From Betaproteobacteria bacterium (GTDB lineage: Bacteria > Pseudomonadota > Gammaproteobacteria > Burkholderiales > Burkholderiaceae_D): a DNA stretch of 64,000 bases. Below are positions 8,243 through 17,606 of the stretch, piece after piece (the first letter of the stretch is position 1; each line of letters opens with the position of its first letter). The notes under the pieces were generated by a model. It did no database searches. It worked only from the letters and a program-made list of their open reading frames with translations, and was not told the DNA's origin. The position numbers were made by a program, and so were the translations under genes. Location: NCBI GenBank assembly GCA_025356395.1, contig JANXTA010000058.1, positions 1 through 64,000 on the forward strand, read 5' to 3'.

Positions 8243-9360
8243 TCTTTCGAAGCAGCGGCCTTGCGGGCCAGCCGCGCCTCTTTCCGCAGGAAGGCCAGGG
8301 CGAACTTCTCGGCCCTGCGAGGCGCACCCTTCAGGTCGCCCTCGATCGCCTTGTGCAAGGCGCCGCTGCGCCACGCCGTGAACACCACCGGGTTGATATA
8401 CGACTTGCGAGCGACCGTCGGCGTGTTGCGCAACTCCGCGGCGACGGCCTTGATCGCCGCCACGATCACGGCTTTGAACGCGCGCTCGCCGATGCGGCCG
8501 TTGATGGCCTCGGGCAACGGCGTGCCGACCATCAGGCTGATCGCCGACAGCGTCGCGCTCCAGGTGCGGAAGTCCTTCGCCGTGAAGTCGTCGCCCATCG
8601 CGTCCTGCAGGTAGGCGTTGACCTGATCCGACGTGATCGCGTGCCGGCTGCCGTCGTCGTCGAGATACTGGAACAGTTGCTGCCCGGGAAGGTGCTGACA
8701 ATCGCGGACCATCCGCGACAGCCGCTTGTCGTTGACCGTGACGTCGTGCGCGAGTCCACCCTTGCCCTTGAAGATGAAGCGGGCGCGACCGTCCTTGATG
8801 AACTGCACGTGCCGATCCTTCAGCGTCGTCAGGCCGAAGCTCGCGTTGTCGCGTGCGTACTCGGCATTGCCGATGCGGATGCGCGTCGCGTCGAGCAGGC
8901 TGATCACGACCGCGAGAACCTTGTCGCGCGGCAGGCCCTTCAACGCGAGATCGCGCGACAGTCGGCGCCTGAGTTTCGGCAGCGCCTCGCCGAACTCGAT
9001 CATGCGTTCGAACTTCGCGCCGTCGCGCGCATCGCGCCACTCGGGGTGATAGCGATACTGCTTGCGACCGCGCGCGTCGTAGCCGGTGGCCTGCAGATGG
9101 CCGCGGTCCTTGCCGCAGATCCAGACTTTCTCGTAGGCCGGCGGGATGGCGAGACTGGCGATGCGCTTCAGTGCTTTCGCGTCGCGCAAGGTGCGGTCGT
9201 CGGTACCGAGATAGGCGAAGCGCTCGCCGCGTCGCACGCGTTTGATCCCTGGCTCGCTGTCAGCGACGTAGACCAGTCCGACCGACGCCGTCAGCTCGAT
9301 CGCTTCGGCGACCGAGGCAAGCGTCGAGGGTGATTCGTCGTTCGACGAGGACTTATCCAT
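8152..9360 (-). CDS. DNA topoisomerase IB
   Basis: Bacterial poxvirus-like type IB topoisomerase, which relaxes supercoils through a 3'-phosphotyrosyl intermediate. Seen in the sequence: GLVYVADSEPGIKRVRRG at the start of the N-terminal domain, WICGKDRGHLQATGYDARGRKQYRYH, the catalytic-core segment ATRIRIGNAEYARDN (Arg), FIFKGKGG (Lys), FRTWSAT (Arg), and the active tyrosine in KSYINPVV. About 402 residues from the ATG at 9360; a 24-codon upstream extension to 9432 is open, but neither start has a clear ribosome site. The basic, low-complexity C-terminus overlaps the 3' end of the convergent PEP-CTERM gene by 91 bases. Confidence 0.9.
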   Translation of the reverse strand: MDKSSSNDESPSTLASVAEAIELTASVGLVYVADSEPGIKRVRRGERFAYLGTDDRTLRDAKALKRIASLAIPPAYEKVWICGKDRGHLQATGYDARGRKQYRYHPEWRDARDGAKFERMIEFGEALPKLRRRLSRDLALKGLPRDKVLAVVISLLDATRIRIGNAEYARDNASFGLTTLKDRHVQFIKDGRARFIFKGKGGLAHDVTVNDKRLSRMVRDCQHLPGQQLFQYLDDDGSRHAITSDQVNAYLQDAMGDDFTAKDFRTWSATLSAISLMVGTPLPEAINGRIGERAFKAVIVAAIKAVAAELRNTPTVARKSYINPVVFTAWRSGALHKAIEGDLKGAPRRAEKFALAFLRKEARLARKAAASKDQSGRSRSPRVANSASTPKPNRAIRAGSGT

Positions 9361-9471
9361 CGGAGGATCGAACAGGAGTGAGAGAGGCGCATCGTGCCGG
9401 ACCACCGGGCGGATCGGCGCGAGGTTATGCACCCGCGCTGACGTCAGCCGAACGCGGATCGTGTGGCGCCG

Positions 9472-10029
9472 TCAGAGCGTCGGTTCGATCAAGGGCCGCG
9501 ACGTGTTGACGAGCGGTGTGCAGAGGCCATCCGCGAGCGTCAGCCCGAAGCGCTCGTCCACCATGAAGCCGAAGGTCTCGTACAACGGCACGCCGGGCAT
9601 CGTCGCCGCGAGGTTCAGGCGACGATGCCCGGCGTTCCAGGCAGCGGCGGCGCAATGCCGCATCAACCGCGAGCCGAGTCCGCGTCGAGCATGTCGGGGC
9701 GATACGAAGAAGGCGCGGATACGGGCGGGATCGCAGGCAGGGTCGAGCAGGGGATCGCCGCCCGCGCCGCCGTGCGCATGCTTCGCCTGGTCGCCGCCGA
9801 ACAGCGTGCCGCGCCGGCTCCAGCCACCCGCCGCGACGACCTCGTCGTCCTCCTCGATCACGAAGTACGTGCCGTCGTCGATCAGCTGCGTGTCGACGCC
9901 GAAGACCTGCTCGGTCAGCGCTGCGGCCTGGGCATCGGTGTAGAAGCCGCGACTGAGAACGACGGCGGAGTCGGTGATCAGGGTCCGGATGGCCGGGATG
10001 TCGGGACCGGCGGCGGCACGGAGATTCAT
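9472..10029 (-). CDS. GNAT-family N-acetyltransferase
   Basis: A 185-residue acetyltransferase. The acetyl-CoA motif is IRAFFVSPRHARRGLGSRLM (residues 104-123; the R-x-x-G-x-G/S loop), followed by AATMPGVPLYETFGFMV, the typical C-terminal Y-E-x-x-GF. The start ATG overlaps the dinB stop by four bases (ATGA), so the two genes are translationally coupled. Substrate unknown. Confidence 0.82.
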   Translation of the reverse strand: MNLRAAAGPDIPAIRTLITDSAVVLSRGFYTDAQAAALTEQVFGVDTQLIDDGTYFVIEEDDEVVAAGGWSRRGTLFGGDQAKHAHGGAGGDPLLDPACDPARIRAFFVSPRHARRGLGSRLMRHCAAAAWNAGHRRLNLAATMPGVPLYETFGFMVDERFGLTLADGLCTPLVNTSRPLIEPTL

Positions 10030-11249
10030 GGGAGGTCGAGCTCCTCGTCGAACAGATCGCGGGTACGGCGCTGGTCGTCCTCGGCCGAGAGCGCCGCCGC
10101 ATGCTCCACACGCATCAGCGTGCCGGCACGCACGCCAAGCAGCCGGATGCGTCGGTCCAGCGGGGCCCGGCGTGCGCACTCGCCGGCGACGCGGCGGATC
10201 ACCTGCGCGTCCTGGGTCGGCGTCACGAGCGTGGTCGCGCGGGTCGCGATGGTGAAGTCGTCGTAGCGCAGCTTGAGGCCGATGTTGCGCGCCACGTAGC
10301 CCTTGCGGAGCAGGTCGCCCGCGAGCTTCTCGCACAGCGCCGTGAAGATCTCCGACAGCGCGGCGCGGTCCCGGATCGCGTGCAGGTCGTGCTCGAAGGT
10401 CGTCTCGCGGCTGATCGACTTGGTCTCGCTGTGGGTCGCGATGCCGCGCTGGTCGCGGCCGTGCGCGACCTCGTGCATCCAGCGCGCGGTGTTCGGCCCG
10501 AAGCGATCGCCGAGCGTTGCGAGCGGCGTCGCGGCGAGCGCGCCGATCGTGGCGATACCCATCTCGGTCAGCCGCGCACTGGCCTTCGGGCCGATGCCGT
10601 TGATCTTCTTCGGCGCCAGCGGCCAGATGCGCGCCGGCACGTCGGACGCTTCGAGGATGACGAGGCCGTCGGGCTTCTCGAGATCGGACGCGATCTTCGC
10701 CAGCAGCTTGTTGGGCGCGATGCCGATCGAGCACGAGAGATTGGTTGCGGCGCCTACCGCCGCCTTGATCGCATTGGCAATCCGTCTGATCGCCTCGCGG
10801 TCGAACGTCGCGGCGTGCTCGGCCACGACCTCGGTCAGGTCGATGTAGATCTCGTCGATGCCGCGATCCTCGACCGCGGGCGCGATCGTGCGAACCGCCG
10901 CCTTGAAGCGCTGCGACTGTTCGCGATATGCGTCGAAGTCGCTCGGCAGCAGGATCGCCTGCGGCGCGAGTTTGGCCGCCTTCATCAGGCCCATCGCCGA
11001 GTGGACGCCGAACTCGCGCGCCTCGTAGCTCGCGGTGGTCGCGACGCCCCGCCCCACGTAGCCGGCGAGCGTCGCGAAGCGGTGCGTCGTGATGCCGGTG
11101 ACGGGATCGAGAATGTCTTCAGGCTGGTGACGTCGCCCGCCGCCGACCACGACCGGCCGACCGCGCAGCTCGGGGTAGCGCAGCAACTCGACCGACGCGA
11201 AGAACGCGTCCATGTCGAGGTGGGCAATGATGCGGACGGGCTCGTGCAC
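10026..11249 (-). CDS. dinB: DNA polymerase IV
   Basis: Y-family translesion polymerase of 407 residues. The metal-binding carboxylates are visible in LDMDAFFASVE (Asp12, Asp14) and in EDRGIDEIYID (Asp132, Glu133), followed by the palm/thumb segment CSIGIAPNKLLAKIASDLEKP and the helix-hairpin-helix around NGIGPKASARL. Compared with E. coli DinB there is an insertion of about 25 residues after VVVGGG (around 38-65), seen in a subgroup of homologues. It is probably induced by DNA damage, but I could not identify a LexA box. The start is divergent from an MFS exporter 78 bases away. Confidence 0.93.
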   Translation of the reverse strand: MHEPVRIIAHLDMDAFFASVELLRYPELRGRPVVVGGGRRHQPEDILDPVTGITTHRFATLAGYVGRGVATTASYEAREFGVHSAMGLMKAAKLAPQAILLPSDFDAYREQSQRFKAAVRTIAPAVEDRGIDEIYIDLTEVVAEHAATFDREAIRRIANAIKAAVGAATNLSCSIGIAPNKLLAKIASDLEKPDGLVILEASDVPARIWPLAPKKINGIGPKASARLTEMGIATIGALAATPLATLGDRFGPNTARWMHEVAHGRDQRGIATHSETKSISRETTFEHDLHAIRDRAALSEIFTALCEKLAGDLLRKGYVARNIGLKLRYDDFTIATRATTLVTPTQDAQVIRRVAGECARRAPLDRRIRLLGVRAGTLMRVEHAAALSAEDDQRRTRDLFDEELDLP

Positions 11250-11327
11250 GGGATGCAGAGGATAGCGCGACCCGTTCGTCGGCCGGCCTCTGCGCTACTC
11301 TCCGCGCCTGCCCGCGTCCCCACCTTC

Positions 11328-12776
11328 ATGCGTCTGCCATCCAACCTCACCCTCCCGCTGATCATCGCTTGCGCGCTGTTCATGGAGAACCTGGACGGCA
11401 CGATCATCGCGACCTCGCTGCCGGTGATCGCCGCCGATCTCGCCGAGAACCCGATCGCGCTCAAGCTCGCGCTGACGTCCTACCTCGTCAGCCTCGCCGT
11501 GTTCATCCCGATCAGCGGGTGGATGGCCGATCGTTACGGATCGCGCACCGTGTTCCGCTCGGCGATCGCGGTCTTCGTGCTGGGCTCGCTGGCCTGCGGC
11601 TTCTCGAGTTCCCTCGGCGGCTTCGTCATCGCGCGCTTCGTGCAGGGGATGGGTGGCGCGATGATGGTCCCGGTCGGCCGCCTCGTGCTGTTGAAGAGCG
11701 TCGAGAAGCGCGAGCTCGTCAAGGTGTTGTCGTACCTGACCATGCCCGCGCTGCTCGGCCCTATCCTCGGGCCGCCGCTCGGCGGTTTCATCAGCACCTA
11801 CTTCCACTGGCGCTGGATCTTCTTCATCAACCTGCCGATCGGGCTGATCGGCTGGACCCTTGCTGGTCGTTATGTGCCCGAGATCGTCGAGGACCTGAAG
11901 ACGTCGCTCGACTGGCTCGGCTTCCTGCTGTCGGGCATCGGATTGTCGGCACTGACGCTCGGCGCCGCCACGCTCGGCCAGCATCTGCTGCCGCCGATCG
12001 GCTCGGCACTCTGCATCGTCGGTGGCGTGGTCTGCATCGTCGCGTACGTGTCGCATGCGCGGCGCTTCCTGCGCGACGGTCGGCGACCCGTACTCGACTT
12101 CAGTTTCCTGCGCGTCAGGACCTACTTCGCCGGCGTCGTGGGCGGCTCGCTGTTCCGCATCGGTGTGGGCGCGTCGCCCTTCCTGCTGCCGCTGATGCTG
12201 CAGCTCGGCTTCGGCTTCACCGCGTTGCAGTCGGGCCTGCTGACCTGTTCGTCGGCCGCCGCGGCGATGTTCATGAAGACGCTGGCCACGACCATCCTCA
12301 AGCGCTTCGGCTTTCGCACGGTGCTGTCGATCAACGCGTTGATCGCGGCCGCCACGATCATCGGCTACGGCGCCTTCTCGGCGACGACGCCGATCGCGAT
12401 GATGCTGGCGCTGCTGCTGTTCGGCGGTTTCTTCCGCTCGCTGCAGTTCACGTCCCTCAACGCGCTGTCGTACGCGGACATCGACAAGCGCGACATGGGC
12501 GCGGCCTCGGGTCTGGCGAACGTCGCGCAGCAGATGGCGCTGTCGACCGGCGTCACGCTGGGTGCGGCAGCGCTCGAAGCGATGGCGTTCGCGGCCGGGC
12601 GCAGCGACGTCGTGGCGGGTGACTTCCGCGTCGCGTTCCTGGTTGTGGGGCTGGTCTCGGCGTCGTCGTTCTGGCTGATCCTGCGACTGCCGAAGGATGC
12701 CGGCGACGAGGTCTCGGGTCGCGCCATCCTGCAGGCCGATCCGCCGCTGCAGCCGGGCGATACGCCGAAGCCTTGA
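11328..12776 (+). CDS. DHA2-type MFS drug exporter (EmrB/QacA)
   Basis: A 482-residue, predicted 14-helix proton-coupled exporter. Motif D1 is at the start (ALFMENLDGTIIATSLPVIAADL), motif A follows (GWMADRYGSRTVF, about 63-75), then the antiporter motif C region (LLGPILGPPLGGFIS) and HWRWIFFINLPIG, typical of the DHA2 family. Substrate unknown. The open frame extends far upstream antisense to dinB, but the ATG at 11328 begins exactly at the conserved N-terminus. Its stop directly abuts the stop of the convergent Kef-type gene. Confidence 0.9.
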   Translation: MRLPSNLTLPLIIACALFMENLDGTIIATSLPVIAADLAENPIALKLALTSYLVSLAVFIPISGWMADRYGSRTVFRSAIAVFVLGSLACGFSSSLGGFVIARFVQGMGGAMMVPVGRLVLLKSVEKRELVKVLSYLTMPALLGPILGPPLGGFISTYFHWRWIFFINLPIGLIGWTLAGRYVPEIVEDLKTSLDWLGFLLSGIGLSALTLGAATLGQHLLPPIGSALCIVGGVVCIVAYVSHARRFLRDGRRPVLDFSFLRVRTYFAGVVGGSLFRIGVGASPFLLPLMLQLGFGFTALQSGLLTCSSAAAAMFMKTLATTILKRFGFRTVLSINALIAAATIIGYGAFSATTPIAMMLALLLFGGFFRSLQFTSLNALSYADIDKRDMGAASGLANVAQQMALSTGVTLGAAALEAMAFAAGRSDVVAGDFRVAFLVVGLVSASSFWLILRLPKDAGDEVSGRAILQADPPLQPGDTPKP

Positions 12777-14597
12777 TCAATCCTTGGATTCGGCGATGGT
12801 CCGGCCCCAACCGCTGCCGTGATCGGCGTCGCGGCGCTCCCGGTCGTCGGTCAGCATCTTTTCGAGCTGGTTGCGGCCGCTCTTCGCGCGCGCCACCAGC
12901 TTCTGTTCGTCGTGGAATTCTGGAAGCATCTGCTCCAGCGTGTGGAGGGTCGAGCGCCGGAAGCGGTCCGCAATGCGACGGCCTTCGAACGGCCGCACAC
13001 CCATCACCTCGAGCGCCGAGCGCGCCGTACGCAGCGCCGATTCGAAGGTCTCGCGTTCGACGTGTTCGATGCCGACCTCGCGCAGCTCGAGCCAGTGACG
13101 GACGTTGCGCGCGCGCGCCAGGATCCTGAGGTTGGGGAAGGCCTCGGTGGCCGCTCGTGCGAGCTGCATGCTGTCGTCGACGTCGTCGATCGCGATCACC
13201 AGCAACGCGGCCTCGCGGGCTCCCGCGGCCTGCAGCAGGTCGAGCCGCGTGGCGTCGCCGTAGAAGACCTTGGTGCCGAAACGACGCAGCAGTTCGATCT
13301 GGTCGGGATCGTGATCGAGCACGATCACCGGATAGCCGGAACCGTTCAGCATCCGCGCGACGATCTGTCCGTAGCGGCCGAAGCCGGCGATGATCACCGG
13401 AGCCCGTTCGTCGATCACGTCGGCGTCGCGTTCCTTTCGCGCGATGCGGGCGACCAGCTTGTCGGCGACGATCAGCACGATCGGCGTCGCGGCCATCGAG
13501 ATCGCGACGGCCGCGGTCAGCAACGGGATCCAGGGGCCGTCGAGCACCTTCGATGCGGATGCGACGTTGAACACGACGAACGCGAACTCGCCGCCCTGGC
13601 CGAGCAGCGCGCCGAAGGCCAGGCGCTGCTTGCGCGGCACGCCGAGCGGCTTCGAGATGCCGACCAGCACGGCGAACTTGATCGCGATCAGGCCCGACAC
13701 GAGGAGCAGCAGCAGTCCCGGACTGCCGATCACCTCGCCGAAGTCGATCGACATGCCCACGCCGATGAAGAAGAGGCCGAGCAGCAGTCCCTTGAACGGC
13801 TCGATGTCGGTCTCGAGCGCGCGGCGATATTCGGAACTCGCGAGCAACACGCCGGCCATGAAGGCGCCGAGCGCCATCGACAGGCCGGCGAAACTCATCA
13901 GCTCGGCGATACCCACCACCAGCAACAGCGAGAACGCGGTGAACACCTCGCGCACGTCGGCCTTGGCGACGATGCGCAGGATCGGCCGCACGAGAAAGCG
14001 ACCGGCCACGATGACGGCGATGATCGCGCCCACGGCGATCAATGCCTTCTGCCACACCGGCTGCGCGTTCGCGACTTGCTTGCCGAGGCCCATCAGCTGC
14101 GCCACCAGCGGGATCACCGCGATCAACGGAATGGCCGCGATGTCCTGGAACAGCAGGATCGCGAACGCCGTGCGGCCCGCGGGCGTCGCGGTCATGTTGC
14201 GTTCGCCCATGACCTGCATGCCGATCGCGGTCGACGACATCGCGAGCGCGTAGCCGGCGATCAGCGCCGACGGCCACGCGAGGCCGAGCGCGATCAGGCC
14301 GAGCGACAGCAGCGCGCCGGTGATGCCGATTTGCGCGCCGCCGCCGATGAAGACCGCGCCGCGCAGCTTCCAGAGTTCTTCGAGGTCGAGCCCGAGGCCG
14401 ATCAGGAACAGCATCAGCACGACACCGAACTCCGAGACCTGGCCGATGCTCTCGACGTCCGAGATCAATCGCAGGCCCCAGGGTCCGATCACGCAACCTG
14501 CGATCAGGTAGCCGAGTACCGAGCCGAGTCCCAGCTTCTTGGCAAGAGGCACCGCGATCACGGCCGCCACCAGATAGACCATCAGGTCGACGGTCAT
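12777..14597 (-). CDS. kefC: Kef-type K+/H+ antiporter (CPA2 with RCK domain)
   Basis: A 606-residue protein. About 380 residues of membrane domain contain the CPA2 pattern (LGYLIAGCVIGPWGL near the N-terminus, GVVLMLFLIGLGLDLEELW), then a cytosolic TrkA-N/RCK domain with the nucleotide-binding GFGRYGQIVARML and a terminal EXXHA-like acid pair (VIVLDHDPDQI). This is the size and layout of E. coli KefB/KefC, glutathione-gated potassium efflux systems that acidify the cell during electrophile stress. The overlapping flavoprotein gene upstream supports that assignment; KefB versus KefC cannot be told apart by eye. Confidence 0.87.
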   Translation of the reverse strand: MTVDLMVYLVAAVIAVPLAKKLGLGSVLGYLIAGCVIGPWGLRLISDVESIGQVSEFGVVLMLFLIGLGLDLEELWKLRGAVFIGGGAQIGITGALLSLGLIALGLAWPSALIAGYALAMSSTAIGMQVMGERNMTATPAGRTAFAILLFQDIAAIPLIAVIPLVAQLMGLGKQVANAQPVWQKALIAVGAIIAVIVAGRFLVRPILRIVAKADVREVFTAFSLLLVVGIAELMSFAGLSMALGAFMAGVLLASSEYRRALETDIEPFKGLLLGLFFIGVGMSIDFGEVIGSPGLLLLLVSGLIAIKFAVLVGISKPLGVPRKQRLAFGALLGQGGEFAFVVFNVASASKVLDGPWIPLLTAAVAISMAATPIVLIVADKLVARIARKERDADVIDERAPVIIAGFGRYGQIVARMLNGSGYPVIVLDHDPDQIELLRRFGTKVFYGDATRLDLLQAAGAREAALLVIAIDDVDDSMQLARAATEAFPNLRILARARNVRHWLELREVGIEHVERETFESALRTARSALEVMGVRPFEGRRIADRFRRSTLHTLEQMLPEFHDEQKLVARAKSGRNQLEKMLTDDRERRDADHGSGWGRTIAESKD

Positions 14598-15205
14598 GCG
14601 GGGCCACCCCTCAGCGCGGGGGTCTCGACGGCCGCGGACTCACTGGGCTTGTGCTTCGTCTTCGCGGGATGCGCCGCGTCGAACGCGACCAGTCTTTGCC
14701 GATAGCGCTGTCCGGCTGCGGCGACCTGGGCCTGGTCCGCGTGCGAGTCGTGCACGACGATCGGCTCCTGCCAGTGCATGCCGCAGAAGCGCGCGGTCTG
14801 GCGCATCGGCGCGACGAAGACGTCGAAGGGATGACCGTGCGGACCATCGGGCGTGTAGGCCTTGAAGTCGGCGCCGGTGGTCACGACCCACAGCATCGCC
14901 TTGCCGGCCAGCGCCTTGCTGTCTTCGCCGTAGGCCCAGCCTAGCGAGAACACCTCGTCGATCCACAGCTTCAAGAGCGCCGGCGTGCTGTACCAGTAGA
15001 TCGGATGCTGGATGACGATGAGGTCCACCGCTTCGAGGCGGCCCTGTTCGGCCTCGATGTCGATGTCGAAGTCCGGATAGAGGTCGTAGAGGTAGCGGCG
15101 GTCGATGAATGCGAGGTCGTCGATCGCCGACAGCAGCTCGCGGTTGGCGAGTGAACGTTCGGCGTAAGGGTGCGCGTAGACCAGCGCGACGGTGGGCTTC
15201 TTCAT
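14594..15205 (-). CDS. kefF: KefF/KefG-like NAD(P)H quinone oxidoreductase
   Basis: A 203-residue flavodoxin-like protein of the NQO/MdaB/KefF family: VALVYAHPYAERSLANREL at the N-terminus (FMN phosphate loop), VIQHPIYWYSTPALLKLWIDEVF in the middle, and TTGADFKAYTPDGPHGHP. In E. coli these are the ancillary subunits that activate KefC/KefB. Here its stop overlaps the antiporter start by four bases (ATGA), so the pair forms an operon with the flavoprotein first, as in kefFC. The last ~30 residues are a variable basic/proline tail. Confidence 0.87.
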   Translation of the reverse strand: MKKPTVALVYAHPYAERSLANRELLSAIDDLAFIDRRYLYDLYPDFDIDIEAEQGRLEAVDLIVIQHPIYWYSTPALLKLWIDEVFSLGWAYGEDSKALAGKAMLWVVTTGADFKAYTPDGPHGHPFDVFVAPMRQTARFCGMHWQEPIVVHDSHADQAQVAAAGQRYRQRLVAFDAAHPAKTKHKPSESAAVETPALRGGPA

Positions 15206-15324
15206 GGGCGGATGGTAATCGGCAAACAAGACTTCTTGCGCGAGTTGCGGCACCTCGGGGCGGGTACTCCGCTCCGGCCCCTGCGGCCTCTCCACGCTGT
15301 TCCTCGCCTGTTAGAGTCTGGCTC

Positions 15325-16125
15325 ATGAGCGAACACAAACCCCTTGCTCCAGGCACCATCGTCTTTCATCCGGCGCGCGGCTACGGCGTGCTCACCGGCG
15401 TCAATCTCCTCACCGGCTGGGTCAGTGCCCGCTTCGGCAACGAAGTCAACACGCTCGACCTGTCGCTGAGCGACGACGGCATCTCGCATGCCGACGGCAC
15501 GCCGATCCTGTTCCGTCGTGCCGCGCCCGATTACATGCCGCACGCGCGGCTGATGGCGATGGTCCGCGCGCTGCACGGCGCGGGCTACGAGCGGCTGTAT
15601 CTCTACACGTGGCCGAAGCCTTCGGGCCTGCACTGGCGCTGGCATCTGTTCACCGGCCGTCGCGATCGGGGCGCCTTCTGGGTGAACCGGCCGTTGCGAC
15701 CCGGCTGGTACGGCTCGGGCTCCGACTACAACTTCAACCCGGTGATGGGATGGGGCGATGCACCGGGTGCGACCACCGACCAGCTGGTCCATGCGCTCGC
15801 CTCGCACGATCCCGAAGGTCTCGCGCAGGCCCTCGGCAGCGACTCCGACCACACCGCGTGGTTCGCGGACGTCTGCGATGCGCTGCTGCCCAATCACGCG
15901 TACAGCCTCGGCTGGGAGGCCGCGACCCGCAACCTGCGCCTGCAGACCAGCGGTCCGCGCGGCATGCCGATCAGCCTGCCGGTGATGGCCGTCAAGCGCG
16001 GCGTGCAGCGTTACGGTGGTCCGGCGTTGCCGTGGCCGCCAGGATGGACCGACGGCTGGGCGCATCACGGCTATACGCGGGCCTTGCGCAGGGCGAGCGA
16101 TCGGGCGAGCGAGACCGAAGGTTGA
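15325..16125 (+). CDS. Uncharacterised protein with N-terminal HPxRGYGVL module
   Basis: 266 residues, not a family I can name. The N-terminus (GTIVFHPARGYGVLTGVNLLTGWVSARFGNEVNTLDL, residues 9-45) looks like a small beta-barrel of the CarD/Tudor/KOW type that starts many nucleic-acid-binding proteins. The rest is Trp/Tyr-rich (LYTWPKPSGLHWRWHLFTG, FWVNRPLRPGWYGSGSDYNF) and carries no catalytic motif that I recognise. No signal peptide or membrane segment. It stands alone, divergent from the Kef operon, 119 bases from kefF. Confidence 0.7.
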   Translation: MSEHKPLAPGTIVFHPARGYGVLTGVNLLTGWVSARFGNEVNTLDLSLSDDGISHADGTPILFRRAAPDYMPHARLMAMVRALHGAGYERLYLYTWPKPSGLHWRWHLFTGRRDRGAFWVNRPLRPGWYGSGSDYNFNPVMGWGDAPGATTDQLVHALASHDPEGLAQALGSDSDHTAWFADVCDALLPNHAYSLGWEAATRNLRLQTSGPRGMPISLPVMAVKRGVQRYGGPALPWPPGWTDGWAHHGYTRALRRASDRASETEG

Positions 16126-16203
16126 TTTCGTCGCGACGGCATCGTTGATCGGGAGGATGTCGTGTCCCTGGCTCAGAAGGCGCTGATCGTCTAAGCCGGA
16201 TGT

Positions 16204-16896
16204 ATGACCGTGGCACTGGTCTACTTCGTCACGACGAGTACCGGGGCGACCCGTTTCGAACGCATCGACGTCGGTCGCATCGACGTGCGCGAGCCCGACG
16301 GGACGCTGCGGATGACGGTCAGCAATGCCGCCCAGTCGCCGGGCATCATCGTCAAGGGCCGTGAATTTCCCCACCCCGATCGGCGCAGCGCCGGCATCGT
16401 GTTCTTCAATGACGAAGGGACGGAGAACGGCGGCCTGATCTTCGATGGACGGACTCGCGACGGCGTGCATGCGAGCGCCGGTAGTCTCACCTTCGATCGC
16501 TACGAGCAGGATCAGGTCGTCCAGGTCGTGGGAAGCGAGCAGGGCGAGACGCGCAGCGCCGGCGTCGTGGTCAGCGACCGTCCCGAAGCGCGCATCGATT
16601 TCGCGGAGATCGCGCGGCTCGCCGCCCTTGCGCCCGCGCAGCGGACGCCTGCCGCATACGCCGCCGCGAACGTCGGTGGCCATCGTCGCCTCTTCGTCGG
16701 CCGCGATGTCGACAAGGCAGCCAAGGTTGCCCTGCGGGATGGCGAAGGTCTTGAGCGGCTGGTCTTGCGGGTCGACGAGGATGGCTCCGCACGTATCGAC
16801 TTCCTCGACCAGCGGGGCCAGGTGACGCGAACGATGTTGCCGAGCGGTCCATATCTGCAGGTCGATTTTGCGAATAGGCAAAAGCTAGCCAGCTAG
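16204..16896 (+). CDS. Conserved hypothetical beta-rich protein
   Basis: 230 residues. A short hydrophobic N-terminus is followed by regular blocks of the type RIDVREPDGTLRMTVSN, GIVFFNDEGTENGGLIFDG and LVLRVDEDGSARIDFLD. The DGT/ENGGL blocks recur at N- and C-terminal ends and suggest a beta-sandwich or repeat protein. I recall similar uncharacterised proteobacterial proteins with a longer N-terminal transmembrane helix, so the true start could be upstream, but an in-frame stop lies close before the ATG. The family may be periplasm-facing; function unknown. Confidence 0.6.
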   Translation: MTVALVYFVTTSTGATRFERIDVGRIDVREPDGTLRMTVSNAAQSPGIIVKGREFPHPDRRSAGIVFFNDEGTENGGLIFDGRTRDGVHASAGSLTFDRYEQDQVVQVVGSEQGETRSAGVVVSDRPEARIDFAEIARLAALAPAQRTPAAYAAANVGGHRRLFVGRDVDKAAKVALRDGEGLERLVLRVDEDGSARIDFLDQRGQVTRTMLPSGPYLQVDFANRQKLAS

Positions 16897-16944
16897 CCAT
16901 CAAAGTGTTTGAACTGGTGCGCCCTCGAAACGCTGGATCTCTCC

Positions 16945-17187
16945 ATGGACGACGTCGCACTCTTCGATGCCAAGAATCGCCTCTCGGAATTGATCAACCG
17001 TGTCGAAGCGGGGGAGGAGATCGCCATCACCCGCCGCGGCAAGGTCGTGGCTCGCCTGGTTCCTCCTGCGCCGCAGAAGGTCGACAAGCAGGCGCGCGAC
17101 GCCGTGGCAAACCTGCGGTCCAGCCGCGAAGGGGTCAGCCTCGGCCGTCTCACCAGCCGCGATCTGATTCGCGAAGGCCGGCGCTGA
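16945..17187 (+). CDS. Antitoxin, Phd/YefM-type (VapB-like)
   Basis: 80 residues with the Phd/YefM DNA-binding N-terminus (DVALFDAKNRLSELINRVEAGEEIAITRRGKVVARLVP), followed by a charged C-terminal tail that would wrap the toxin. It should neutralise the PIN toxin encoded two bases downstream and autorepress the pair. I chose the ATG at 16945 since the family starts four to five residues before the A-K-N-x-L-S-x-L helix. Confidence 0.88.
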   Translation: MDDVALFDAKNRLSELINRVEAGEEIAITRRGKVVARLVPPAPQKVDKQARDAVANLRSSREGVSLGRLTSRDLIREGRR

Positions 17188-17189
17188 AG

Positions 17190-17606
17190 ATGGTTGGCGA
17201 CGCGAAAGCGTTCGTCGTCGATGCCTCGGTCACCGCCGCGTGGTTCCTGCCGGACGAAGCGACCCCCGAGACCGAAGCGGCGCTGCAGGCGACGGCTACC
17301 CACGAGGTCTGGGTGCCGTCCCTGTGGGTACTCGAAACCGCGAACCTGCTGCAGGGTGCCCGGCGGCGCAAGCGCATCACGGCCGAGAAGCGTCGCGAAC
17401 TCGTCGTGGCCGTCGCAGCGCTGAAGATCAGGGTGGATCGCGAGTCCGTCTCGATCGTCACCGTGGATGCGCTGGCGTCGCTGCATGCGCTGAGCAGGTA
17501 TGACGCGGCCTATCTCGAACTGGCTTTGCGTCGCGGACTGCCACTGGCGACGCAGGACGAGGCGTTGAGCGTGGCCATGACCCACGCCGGTGTGTTGCCT
17601 TACTAG
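17190..17606 (+). CDS. vapC: PIN-domain toxin ribonuclease (VapC)
   Basis: 138 residues with the PIN-domain acidic quartet spread along the sequence: Asp in FVVDASVTAAW, Glu in VLETANLL, Asp in SRYDAAYLELALR, and Asp in LATQDEAL. VapC toxins cleave RNA, often initiator tRNA or 23S rRNA. Here the antitoxin is of the Phd type, a common alternative pairing. The two genes are separated by two bases and clearly form one unit. Convergent with the MOSC gene (4 bp overlap). Confidence 0.9.
   Translation: MVGDAKAFVVDASVTAAWFLPDEATPETEAALQATATHEVWVPSLWVLETANLLQGARRRKRITAEKRRELVVAVAALKIRVDRESVSIVTVDALASLHALSRYDAAYLELALRRGLPLATQDEALSVAMTHAGVLPY

Noticed and set aside
10101-11327. Long forward frame upstream of the DHA2 transporter
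   Set aside because: It is antisense to dinB, Arg/Asp-rich and without domains; the transporter starts at 11328.
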